64,000 nucleotides of DNA from contig JAWKZS010000003.1 in NCBI GenBank assembly GCA_041395845.1, positions 186,001-250,000 of the forward strand. The letters are read 5' to 3'. Shown here in pieces: positions 43,881 through 51,449 of this stretch (within the stretch, counting starts at the first letter, position 1; every line of letters begins with the position of its first letter). Both the position numbers and the translations under genes were made by a program. This DNA comes from Ch67 sp041395845 (GTDB lineage: Bacteria > Pseudomonadota > Gammaproteobacteria > Pseudomonadales > Ketobacteraceae). The notes below the pieces were generated by a model. It saw nothing but the letters and a program-made list of their open reading frames with translations. It searched no databases and was not told where the DNA came from.

Positions 43881-44324
43881 TCAGCCGATCGGAATGGATT
43901 TCGGTTTGGGTGCTTCCTGTTCTTTTGCTTTCGGAACCGTCAGCTTCAGAATGCCATCTTCAAAGCGGGCAACCACGCCTTTTTCATCAGCATTGGTGCC
44001 CAGCGTGAAACGGCGTACGAACTTGCCATAGCGACGTTCCGTGCGAATCTGTTTGTCACCTTTTTCTTCGTGTTCGCTTTTCGATTCCGCCTCGATCGAC
44101 AGCACGCCGTCATTAAGTGACACCTTGATATCCTCTTTCTTGATGCCAGGCAATTCCGCGCTGATATTGTATTCCTTGTCGTTTTCGGAAATATCCGTCG
44201 CAGGCATGTTGAATCCGGAATCCGTCAGCGATGGCAGCGCGCCACGGCCGAAAAAGTTGTCCACCAATTGCTGAAATGAATCCAGTGAACTCAGGCCGCT
44301 GCCAAAAGGACGTAATGCAGACAT
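43881..44324 (-). CDS. Small heat-shock protein, Hsp20/alpha-crystallin family
   Basis: A 147-residue ATP-independent chaperone that holds unfolding proteins. The alpha-crystallin domain spans about residues 40-135, with ADLPGIKKEDIKV-like SAELPGIKKEDIKVSL, GVLSIEAESK and FEDGILKLTVPK. A C-terminal PIG-type tail (SIPIG) replaces the usual IXI anchor. I chose the ATG at 44322-44324 with GGAGGG just upstream; the frame stays open 28 codons further without family similarity. An Anr box lies upstream at the activating distance, so low oxygen rather than sigma-32 may drive it. Confidence 0.93.
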   Translation of the reverse strand: MSALRPFGSGLSSLDSFQQLVDNFFGRGALPSLTDSGFNMPATDISENDKEYNISAELPGIKKEDIKVSLNDGVLSIEAESKSEHEEKGDKQIRTERRYGKFVRRFTLGTNADEKGVVARFEDGILKLTVPKAKEQEAPKPKSIPIG

Positions 44325-44369
44325 GGTTGTATCCCTCCGTTGATAGATCGTGTGTGTTGCAGACGCTTT

Positions 44370-44413
44370 TTTATATGGCGACTGCCTGCATTTTTTCAAT
44401 TGATGCACGTCAA
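44370..44413 (-). promoter_or_regulatory. Anr/FNR-dependent promoter of hsp20
   Basis: TTGATGCACGTCAA (44400-44413; same single deviation as the hemN box) followed on the minus strand by TATAAA (44375-44370). The spacing puts the box near -42. Confidence 0.72.
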
Positions 44414-44458
44414 ACTGTCACCATGGCTGATTATTAGTTGTGCTGCCTTCGCGCAGAC

Positions 44459-44472
44459 TTGATGAGCATCAA
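44459..44472 (+). promoter_or_regulatory. Perfect Anr/FNR box upstream of the coiled-coil gene
   Basis: TTGATGAGCATCAA is an exact TTGAT-N4-ATCAA match. A class II start would fall near 44507, with a weak -10 (CACAGT, 44495-44500), 20 bases before the gene. Confidence 0.8.
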
Positions 44473-44528
44473 TGTGGCGGTGCAGTTGATCTGCCACAGT
44501 GGCTAAAACCAATAAGGAGAATGGAACC

Positions 44529-44837
44529 ATGAGCAAACGTCACGAATATCTGGAAAAACTCAAGACCCAGCTGGAAGAGTGGGAATATGACATTGATCGC
44601 CTGGAAGCGCGTCTTGAAGACCTGCAGGGTGAAGCCAAGGTAAAAATGGATAAAACCATTGCCGACCTGAAGGTCAAACAGAAAGACATGCAGGGCAAAA
44701 TGAAACAGATCGAAGAAGCAGCCGAAGATGCCTGGCATGATGTGAAAGACGGATTTGAACTCGCGTGGGATTCCCTCAAACTGGGCTTTCTTGCAGCGAA
44801 ATCCGAATTCATGGAAAAGACGCAGCAGAAGAAATGA
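44529..44837 (+). CDS. Small coiled-coil protein, predicted Anr-regulated
   Basis: A 102-residue, highly charged protein with no signal peptide or TM. Residues about 5-75 form a long heptad pattern (LEKLKTQLEEWEYDIDRLEARL); the C-terminal third has three Trp and an amphipathic DAWHDVKDGFELAWDSLKLGF. Such Trp-containing coiled-coil proteins recur in bacteria as uncharacterised stress proteins; I do not know a function. ATG at 44529 follows AAGGAGA; the ATG eight bases earlier is out of frame. A perfect Anr box lies upstream, and the gene is divergent from hsp20, so both may serve a microaerobic stress response. Confidence 0.75.
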   Translation: MSKRHEYLEKLKTQLEEWEYDIDRLEARLEDLQGEAKVKMDKTIADLKVKQKDMQGKMKQIEEAAEDAWHDVKDGFELAWDSLKLGFLAAKSEFMEKTQQKK

Positions 44838-45030
44838 TCATACCCGTGCCGGTGATCATGACTTCACCGGCACCGTTCAATTGCCTCCCGCCATTTTGCA
44901 TTCATTCAACATTCGGTAAGATAGCCCAGGGTCGTGGTGGCGCGCAGCGTGCGCAGCCCGATGCGATACCAGGGACGGTTGGTGCCAGCATGGCGCCTGG
45001 CCACGATTAATGCTTGCACAGGAATATCTC

Positions 45031-45765
45031 ATGGGAACATTGAAAGACAGGGTGGCAGAACCGGTATCCCTGCCTGATCGCCTGAAAATCGGTGCGCGTC
45101 GGATGCGTCTGGCCAGTATCGGTCTGATCAGCAAGGTAGATGCCGAGCGGGCGCGCCTGTATCACCAGGCGATGGCGTTGGGAGATAGTTATGGCGCTGA
45201 TCGTGGTCTGGTGAGCCAGCTGACACGGTTGGGAACCGGCACCGTGAATCTGGTGCTGGAAGAAAGCCAGCGTCTGTTTGACGAACTGGTTGAAGCGGGC
45301 GAACAGGCGCTGGCGGGCGAACCGGTCAGGTCAACCCCCGCTGCCAAGCTGCACACGCCGCGTCCGGTGGCAAAGTCTGCGCCAACGCTGGTGGCCAATC
45401 CCCGTCCGGCACCTGCCAAAGTCGCGCCCAAGCCTGCGACCAAAGCCGTCAAGCCTGCCGCCAAGCCGGCGCTTAAGGAAGTCACCAGAGCAGCGGCCGC
45501 GCCTGCCGAAGACCTGCGCCAGCGGTTCGACGCGGCCAAAGCCCGTCTGGGCACGCTGACCAGCCCACCGGACCAGCTGACCATGCTGACTCTTTACTCC
45601 CTGTTCAAGCAGGCGACCGAGGGTGACGTCACGGGGCGGCGCCCTGGCCCGACCAAGCTGGTGGAACGGGCCAAGTTCGATGAGCGGCACAAGATCAAGG
45701 GCATGACCCTGGATGAAGCCATGGAGCGCTACATCGCGACCGTGAATCGTCTGGTACCGGCCTGA
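45031..45765 (+). CDS. Fusion of a phasin-like domain with an acyl-CoA-binding protein (ACBP) domain
   Basis: A 244-residue three-part protein. Residues about 1-95 look like a phasin (helical, IGLISKVDAERARL to RLFDELVEAGEQAL, compare FEELV-x-x-GE in phasins). Residues about 100-155 are a Lys/Pro/Ala linker like those of PhaF-type phasins. Residues about 160-242 are an ACBP domain (YSLFKQATEGDVTGRRPG, then AKFDERHKIKGMTLDEAMERYI, matching ACBP's YKQAT-GD, RPG, AKW-A-W and AM--Y). ATG at 45031 after AGGA; an upstream ATG at 45010 lacks a ribosome site. It should bind acyl-CoA, perhaps at polyester or lipid granules. It precedes recX by seven bases. Confidence 0.8.
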   Translation: MGTLKDRVAEPVSLPDRLKIGARRMRLASIGLISKVDAERARLYHQAMALGDSYGADRGLVSQLTRLGTGTVNLVLEESQRLFDELVEAGEQALAGEPVRSTPAAKLHTPRPVAKSAPTLVANPRPAPAKVAPKPATKAVKPAAKPALKEVTRAAAAPAEDLRQRFDAAKARLGTLTSPPDQLTMLTLYSLFKQATEGDVTGRRPGPTKLVERAKFDERHKIKGMTLDEAMERYIATVNRLVPA

Positions 45766-45772
45766 TCTATCG

Positions 45773-46216
45773 ATGCAAGAACGTCAGGCCCTGTTACAAC
45801 AAGCCATTCAGCTGCTGTCCCGCCGCGAATACAGCGCGCGGGAACTGCAGCGCAAACTGGAACCCGGCCAGGACGCCGAACTGGTGGCTGAGGCGCTGGC
45901 CGAGTTGCAGCAACGGGGCCTTCAAAGCGATGAGCGTTTCGCCGAGGTGTGGGTCCGCCATCGGGTGTTGCAGGGCCATGGCCCGATCAAGGTACAGATG
46001 GAATTGCGCCAGAAAGGCGTTGCCGGCGAGGTGATATCCCGCGTACTGAACCAGGGCGACGTAGACTGGTTCGAGCAGGCCCGCGCCATCTATCAGCGTC
46101 GTTTTGGCTTGCGCCCCTCCGCCGATCCCCGTGAAAAAGCCCGTCAGATGCGCTTCCTGCAGTACCGCGGCTTTAATGCCGATCAGATTCGCTACGCCAT
46201 GGAAAACCCGGAATAA
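45773..46216 (+). CDS. recX: Regulatory protein RecX
   Basis: RecX inhibits RecA filament growth. The 147-residue, helix-rich protein has LLSRREYSARELQRKL, the LQSDERFAEVWVRHRVLQGHGP segment and the C-terminal RQMRFLQYRGFNADQIRYAM, all typical of RecX three-helix repeats. No clear Shine-Dalgarno is seen; translation may be coupled to the ACBP gene seven bases upstream. It keeps its usual place before alaS, but is 10 kb from recA. Confidence 0.93.
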   Translation: MQERQALLQQAIQLLSRREYSARELQRKLEPGQDAELVAEALAELQQRGLQSDERFAEVWVRHRVLQGHGPIKVQMELRQKGVAGEVISRVLNQGDVDWFEQARAIYQRRFGLRPSADPREKARQMRFLQYRGFNADQIRYAMENPE

Positions 46217-46352
46217 CGCCGGCTTCTACCCCGATTTTCGTCGCCTTCCGCCGGCGGCCTGATGAAAGTTGGCAAATAAATGGTAAACTGCGGCCTTTGT
46301 CAGCCTGCCAAGCAAGGGCAGGAATCATCAGACTCCTCGGCTTCGGTACCCT

Positions 46353-48983
46353 ATGAAGACCTCTGCAATCCGACAAGCATTTCTCGATTTCTTCAAGTCC
46401 AAAGGACACGCTGTTGTTGCCAGCAGTTCACTGATCCCCGGTAATGATCCGACCCTGCTGTTCACCAATGCGGGAATGGTGCAGTTCAAGGATGTGTTTC
46501 TGGGCCGCGATTTGCGCCCCTATACCCGTGCGGTTACGTCCCAGCGCTGCGTCCGCGCCGGTGGCAAGCACAACGATCTGGAAAATGTCGGATACACCGC
46601 CCGTCACCATACCTTTTTCGAAATGCTGGGCAACTTCAGCTTTGGCGATTATTTCAAGCGGGATGCGATCCTGTTTGCCTGGGAATTCCTGACCTCTGAC
46701 CAGTGGCTGAAACTGCCCACTGACAAGCTGTGGGTCACCGTCTATGCGACCGACGACGAAGCCTACGATATCTGGACCAAGGAAGTCGGTGTGCCGGCGG
46801 AGCGGGTGATCCGCATCGGCGACAACAAGGGCGCACCGTATGCCTCCGACAACTTCTGGCAGATGGGCGACACCGGCCCCTGCGGCCCCTGCACCGAGAT
46901 TTTCTACGATCACGGCGCCGATATCTGGGGTGGCCCGCCGGGATCGCCGGAAGAAGACGGTGACCGCTACATCGAAATCTGGAACAACGTGTTCATGCAG
47001 TTCGATCGCCAGCCCGACGGCACCATGGTGCCGCTGCCCAAGCCGTCGGTGGATACCGGCATGGGGCTGGAGCGGATTTCCGCGGTCATGCAGCATGTGC
47101 ACAGCAACTACGAAATCGACCTGTTTGCCAACCTGCTGAAAGATGTGGCGCGGGTAACCGAGGCTCAGGATCTGGAAGACAAATCCCTGCGCGTGGTGGC
47201 TGACCATATCCGTTCCTGCGCGTTTCTGATCGTGGATGGCGTAGTGCCGTCCAACGAAGGTCGCGGCTATGTACTGCGCCGCATCCTGCGTCGCGCTATC
47301 CGTCATGGCAACAAGCTGGGCGCCAAAGGTCCGTTCTTCCACAAGCTGGTGGCCCCGCTGGTGCGTGAAATGGGCGATGCCTATCCCGAATTGGCCAAGG
47401 CCCAGTCCCAGGTGGAAAAAGTCCTGCTGCAGGAAGAAGAGCAGTTCGCCAAAACGCTGGAGCAGGGGCTGAAAATTCTCGAGCAGGATCTGGAAGGCCT
47501 AACCGGCAACCAGATCCTCGGCGAAGTCGTGTTCAAGCTGTATGACACCTACGGCTTCCCGGCAGATCTGACGGCGGATATCGCCCGCGAGCGCAACCTG
47601 ACCATTGATCACGCCGGCTTCGAGCGCGAGATGGAAGAGCAGAAAAACCGCTCCAAGGCTGCCGGTAAATTCAAGGCCAATTACCACGACGGCCTGGATG
47701 TGAGCACCCAGAGCCAGTTCAGCGGTTACGAGCATGTGGCCGATCAGGGGCGCATCACCGAAATCTTTGTCGATGGCCAGCCGGTGCAAAGTATCAGTGC
47801 CGGTCAGCAGGCCCAGATCATTCTGGACAACACGCCGTTCTATGCTGAATCCGGCGGACAGGTGGGCGATGTCGGCACGCTGGAAAGCGCCGGTGCGCGT
47901 TTCGATGTGACCGATACCACCAAGCAGCGCGGCGCCCACGTCCACGTCGGTGTGCTCGAATCCGGTTCGCTCAACGTAGGCGACACGGTGAAGGCCCTGG
48001 TGAACAACGAGCTGCGTCAGGCCATTCGCCTGAACCATTCTGCCACCCACCTGATGCACGCGGCCCTGCGCAAGGTGCTCGGTACCCATGTGCAGCAGAA
48101 AGGCTCCCAGGTTACTGCCAGCCGCCTGCGTTTCGACTTCTCCCATAATGAGGGTGTGAAGCCGGAACAGCTGCGCACCATCGAAAAACTGGTGAACGAC
48201 CAGATCCGTCTCAATACCCCGGTGCAGACCGAAGTGCTGCCGATCGAGGAAGCCAAGGCCAAAGGTGCCATGGCGCTGTTCGGCGAAAAATACGACGACA
48301 ACGTCCGCGTCCTGACCATGGGCGGCGACAATTTCTCGATCGAGTTGTGTGGCGGTACCCACGCGGCCCGCACCGGTGATATCGGCCTGTTCCGCATCGT
48401 GTCTGAGGGCGGCGTTGCCGCTGGCGTGCGTCGTATCGAAGCCGTTACCGGTGAAGGCGCGCTGGCGTGGATCGATGAATCCGAATCCCATCTGTCACAG
48501 ATTGCCGGGCTGCTCAAAGGCAGCCGTGACAACGCAGTGGAAAAGGTTCAGCAGGTGCTGGATCGGGTCAAACAGCTGGAAAAGGAACTGGAAAAGCAGA
48601 AGGCCAAGCTGGCCAGCAGCGCCGGTGATGACCTGATCAATCAGGCCAAAACCGTTGCCGGTATCAAGCTGCTGAATGCGGCCGTCGAGGGTGTCGATGG
48701 CAAGGCCCTGCGCGACATGGTGGACAAACTCAAGGACAAGCTGGGTTCCGGTGTCATTCTGCTGGGGGTGGCAAACGATGGCAAAGTGGATCTGGTGGCC
48801 GGTGTAACCAAGGATCTGACTGGCAAATTCAAAGCGGGTGATCTGGTCAAATTTGCAGCCGAGATAGTCGGGGGCAAAGGGGGCGGACGTCCGGATCTGG
48901 CCATGGCCGGTGGCCCCAATGCAGCGCAACTGCCGGCGGCAATTGCAGCAGCGGAAACCTGGCTGAATCAGCAGGCCGGTTAG
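46353..48983 (+). CDS. alaS: Alanyl-tRNA synthetase
   Basis: AlaS charges tRNA-Ala. The 876-residue protein has the class II catalytic core (FTNAGMVQFKDVFLG, RCVRAGGKHNDLENVG), the editing-domain zinc ligands HSATH (about residues 566-570) and CGGTH (about 667-671), and the C-terminal C-Ala domain ending GGGRPDLAMAGG. The ATG at 46353 follows a TAAACT -10 candidate (46285-46290) by about 60 bases. Order recX-alaS-lysC-csrA is the common gammaproteobacterial one. Confidence 0.98.
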   Translation: MKTSAIRQAFLDFFKSKGHAVVASSSLIPGNDPTLLFTNAGMVQFKDVFLGRDLRPYTRAVTSQRCVRAGGKHNDLENVGYTARHHTFFEMLGNFSFGDYFKRDAILFAWEFLTSDQWLKLPTDKLWVTVYATDDEAYDIWTKEVGVPAERVIRIGDNKGAPYASDNFWQMGDTGPCGPCTEIFYDHGADIWGGPPGSPEEDGDRYIEIWNNVFMQFDRQPDGTMVPLPKPSVDTGMGLERISAVMQHVHSNYEIDLFANLLKDVARVTEAQDLEDKSLRVVADHIRSCAFLIVDGVVPSNEGRGYVLRRILRRAIRHGNKLGAKGPFFHKLVAPLVREMGDAYPELAKAQSQVEKVLLQEEEQFAKTLEQGLKILEQDLEGLTGNQILGEVVFKLYDTYGFPADLTADIARERNLTIDHAGFEREMEEQKNRSKAAGKFKANYHDGLDVSTQSQFSGYEHVADQGRITEIFVDGQPVQSISAGQQAQIILDNTPFYAESGGQVGDVGTLESAGARFDVTDTTKQRGAHVHVGVLESGSLNVGDTVKALVNNELRQAIRLNHSATHLMHAALRKVLGTHVQQKGSQVTASRLRFDFSHNEGVKPEQLRTIEKLVNDQIRLNTPVQTEVLPIEEAKAKGAMALFGEKYDDNVRVLTMGGDNFSIELCGGTHAARTGDIGLFRIVSEGGVAAGVRRIEAVTGEGALAWIDESESHLSQIAGLLKGSRDNAVEKVQQVLDRVKQLEKELEKQKAKLASSAGDDLINQAKTVAGIKLLNAAVEGVDGKALRDMVDKLKDKLGSGVILLGVANDGKVDLVAGVTKDLTGKFKAGDLVKFAAEIVGGKGGGRPDLAMAGGPNAAQLPAAIAAAETWLNQQAG

Positions 48984-48997
48984 GCGTCGTCCGGGTG

Positions 48998-49051
48998 GAA
49001 GGGAAGGCGATCAACGGTATACCTTCTTTAACTGTTGGTTTACTTCCCTTC
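48998..49051. repeat. 9-bp inverted repeat between alaS and lysC
   Basis: GAAGGGAAG (48998-49006) and CTTCCCTTC (49043-49051) pair perfectly around a 36-base loop. No T-run follows, so its role is unclear; the right arm overlaps the predicted lysC -35. Confidence 0.5.
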
Positions 49052-49067
49052 GGCAGTGTTGTGTAAT
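49039..49067 (+). promoter_or_regulatory. Predicted lysC promoter
   Basis: TTTACT (49039-49044) and TGTAAT (49062-49067), 17 bases apart, about 50 bases before the lysC ATG. Confidence 0.4.
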
Positions 49068-49119
49068 TCGCATCCAGCCTGGCGGCGAACACATTCATCA
49101 ACCTTTAAGATCAACGACA

Positions 49120-50355
49120 ATGGCGTTAATAGTACAGAAATACGGTGGCACTTCGGTGGGCACTGTCGAGCGGATCAAGAACGTGGCCAAGAAGGTCGAG
49201 CGCTATCGCGACCAGGGTCATGATGTGGTGGTGGTGGTATCCGCAATGAGCGGTGAAACCAACCGTCTGATTGCTCTGGCCAATGAAATTCACGAACAGC
49301 CCCCGGCCCGCGAGCTGGATGTGCTGGTCACCACCGGTGAGCAGGTCACCATTGCGCTGCTGAGTATGGCGCTGCAGAAGGACGGCTATGATGCCCGTTC
49401 CTACACCGGCGCACAGGTTCGCATCCTGACCGATGACGCGTATGGCAAGGCCCGCATCCAGGCCATTGACGCTGACCGCATCCGTGCCGACCTGGCCAAG
49501 GGGCGCGTAGTGGTTGTGGCAGGCTTCCAGGGTGTCGACGAAGACGGCAACATCACCACGTTGGGCCGTGGCGGTTCCGATACGACCGGTGTGGCACTGG
49601 CAGCGGCGCTGAAGGCGGACGAATGCCAGATCTATACCGACGTGGACGGCGTTTACACGACCGATCCCCGCGTAGTGCCGAACGCACGCCGTCTGGAGCA
49701 GATCACCTTCGAGGAAATGCTGGAAATGGCCAGCCTCGGGTCCAAGGTGCTGCAAATCCGTTCGGTGGAATTCGCCGGAAAATACAACGTGCCCCTGCGG
49801 GTTCTGTCCTCATTCGAAGAAGGGCCGGGCACCCTTATTACCGTTGATCAAGAGGAAACTATGGAACAGCCGGTTATCTCAGGCATTGCCTTCAATCGTG
49901 ACGAAGCCAAAATCACCGTTCGCGGCGTTCCCGATACCCCGGGTGCGGCCTACAAGATCCTGGGCCCGGTCGGCGAAGCCAATATCGAAGTCGACATGAT
50001 CGTGCAGAACGTGAGTGCGGACGGCACCACCGACTTCACCTTCACCGTGCACAAAAATGAACTTCGCAAGGCGCTGGATGTCTTGAAAACTGTGGCATCC
50101 GAACTTGGGGCCAAGGACATTCAGGGCGACGCATCCATTGCCAAAGTGTCCATCGTGGGCGTTGGCATGCGCTCCCACGCCGGCGTTGCCAGCAAAATGT
50201 TCAAGCTGCTGGCAAAGGAATCCATCAATATCCAGATGATCTCCACGTCCGAAATCAAGATTTCTGTCGTGATCGAGGAAAAGTATCTGGAATTGGCGGT
50301 TCGTGCCCTGCATTCCGGTTTTGACCTGGACAATGAACCCGCCCAGGCCAAATAA
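49120..50355 (+). CDS. lysC: Aspartokinase, alpha/beta type
   Basis: LysC phosphorylates aspartate, the first step to lysine, threonine and methionine. The 411-residue protein has the kinase start VQKYGGTSVGTVERIKNV, VTTGEQVTIALL, GRGGSDTTGVALAAAL, and two ACT domains (about 265-405) that bind effector amino acids. Residue Met248 (base 49861) is preceded by AAGAGGA at the proper distance, so a shorter beta subunit of about 164 residues is probably made from an internal start, as in other alpha2-beta2 aspartokinases. No strong ribosome site precedes the main ATG. Confidence 0.96.
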   Translation: MALIVQKYGGTSVGTVERIKNVAKKVERYRDQGHDVVVVVSAMSGETNRLIALANEIHEQPPARELDVLVTTGEQVTIALLSMALQKDGYDARSYTGAQVRILTDDAYGKARIQAIDADRIRADLAKGRVVVVAGFQGVDEDGNITTLGRGGSDTTGVALAAALKADECQIYTDVDGVYTTDPRVVPNARRLEQITFEEMLEMASLGSKVLQIRSVEFAGKYNVPLRVLSSFEEGPGTLITVDQEETMEQPVISGIAFNRDEAKITVRGVPDTPGAAYKILGPVGEANIEVDMIVQNVSADGTTDFTFTVHKNELRKALDVLKTVASELGAKDIQGDASIAKVSIVGVGMRSHAGVASKMFKLLAKESINIQMISTSEIKISVVIEEKYLELAVRALHSGFDLDNEPAQAK

Positions 50356-50378
50356 CGGGATGCAATAAATCCTGAAAC

Positions 50379-50442
50379 AGCCCTACCAAATTCGAAAACC
50401 TGGACGATAATTAATTAGGAAAATTAACAACCGGGTAGGGCT
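50379..50442. repeat. Inverted repeat between lysC and csrA
   Basis: AGCCCTACC (50379-50387) and GGTAGGGCT (50434-50442) pair perfectly around a 46-base AT-rich loop that itself holds a GATAAT -10-like element (50406-50411). It may terminate lysC transcription weakly or shape the csrA leader. Confidence 0.5.
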
Positions 50443-50498
50443 TTCTCGGGACGTGAATCCAGATGCTCGGCAGGAGCGGTAAGTAAAGGAGAAGGAAA

Positions 50499-50687
50499 AT
50501 GTTGATATTGACTCGCCGTGTAGGCGAAACCCTGATGATCGGCGACGAGGTCACTGTGACCGTGCTGGGCGTCAAGGGCAATCAGGTCCGCATCGGTGTT
50601 AATGCCCCCAAAGAAGTGGCAGTACACCGTGAAGAGATCTACCAGCGCATTCAGCGTGAAAAGGGTAGTGAGCACGAGGGGACCTGA
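50499..50687 (+). CDS. csrA: Carbon storage regulator CsrA (RsmA)
   Basis: A 62-residue RNA-binding dimer that represses or stabilises mRNAs by binding GGA motifs, mostly at ribosome sites. The sequence MLILTRRVGETLMIGDEVTV, with Arg and Leu residues of the RNA-binding edges, and REEIYQRI are diagnostic. The leader has several GGA motifs (CAGGAGC, AAAGGAG, AAGGAAA at 50471-50498), one forming the Shine-Dalgarno, so autoregulation is likely. Its antagonists are probably the two GGA-rich RNAs at 29.8-30.5 kb. Position between lysC and tRNA-Ser is conserved. Confidence 0.98.
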   Translation: MLILTRRVGETLMIGDEVTVTVLGVKGNQVRIGVNAPKEVAVHREEIYQRIQREKGSEHEGT

Positions 50688-50713
50688 CCACATCGTCCGG
50701 GTCTGATCCTGCG

Positions 50714-50746
50714 AAAGCGATGCCTCGAGCATCGCTTTTGTTTTTA
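50714..50746 (+). terminator. Intrinsic terminator of csrA
   Basis: AAAGCGATGC / GCATCGCTTT, a 10-bp stem with a CTCGA loop, followed by TGTTTTT. Confidence 0.9.
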
Positions 50747-50824
50747 AGGACTTAGCAACTTCGAAAAATGAAATTTGGGCTAGGAATTTACGGCAAACGC
50801 TAGTATCATTCTGGCCACGTTTTT

Positions 50825-50917
50825 GGAGAGGTGGCCGAGAGGCCGAAGGCGCTCCCCTGCTAAGGGAGTATACGGTCAAAAGCTGTATCGAGGGTTCGAA
50901 TCCCTCCCTCTCCGCCA
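50825..50917 (+). tRNA. serX: tRNA-Ser (GCU)
   Basis: 93 bases including an encoded CCA. The acceptor stem GGAGAGG / CCTCTCC is perfect. The anticodon arm CTCCC-CTGCTAA-GGGAG gives anticodon GCU (codons AGC, AGU). A long variable arm follows, as required for serine tRNA. The T arm is GAGGG-TTCGAAT-CCCTC. The promoter has TATCAT (50804-50809). Confidence 0.97.
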
Positions 50918-51053
50918 TATTCCCCCTGGCGGGAATATCCGGTGCAAATAACTGAATTATCAGAGAATTGCGGCGGTCGGAAGCGAGCACTTCCGCAGGT
51001 TGTAAACAGTGCTGACGAAGCCGCTGAAAGAGTCAAAAAAGTGCAATAACTGT

Positions 51054-51081
51054 TTGACTCCGAAACGCAAATTCGTAAAAT
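51054..51081 (+). promoter_or_regulatory. Promoter of tRNA-Arg (ACG)
   Basis: TTGACT (51054-51059) and TAAAAT (51076-51081), 16 bases apart, 12 bases before the tRNA. Confidence 0.65.
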
Positions 51082-51093
51082 GCACACTCCCAA

Positions 51094-51170
51094 GCGCCAG
51101 TAGCTCAGCTGGATAGAGTACGTGGCTACGAACCACGCGGTCGGAGGTTCGAATCCTTCCTGGCGCGCCA
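51094..51170 (+). tRNA. argV: tRNA-Arg (ACG)
   Basis: 77 bases with encoded CCA. The acceptor stem GCGCCAG / CTGGCGC is perfect. The anticodon arm CGTGG-CTACGAA-CCACG gives ACG, which TadA would convert to ICG for CGU, CGC and CGA codons. A terminator follows at 51177. Confidence 0.97.
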
Positions 51171-51176
51171 AATACG

Positions 51177-51207
51177 AAAAGGGCTATGCGATGCATAGCC
51201 CTTTTTT
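51177..51207 (+). terminator. Intrinsic terminator after tRNA-Arg
   Basis: AAAAGGGCTATGC / GCATAGCCCTTTT, a 13-bp stem with a GAT loop, followed by a T-run. Confidence 0.92.
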
Positions 51208-51449
51208 GTTTCCGCGCGGTAGCTGCTACTCCCTCCCTCCCAGGTTTTTTGCCGCTCTGAAATGCTCTCCAATGGCTGACACAGATCACGCTATTGCGCA
51301 TTATCCTATCCCTGGTTACCCATACAGGGCGGGCTGGCGGCAAAAAATCTCTTGAAAACCAAGGTGTTGCCCCCTTGTTGTCGATGAGCCTGCCAAGCTG
51401 CGATTTCGCGAAATCCTGCCATACTTTAAGAAGAAGATGAGGAGTGGGT

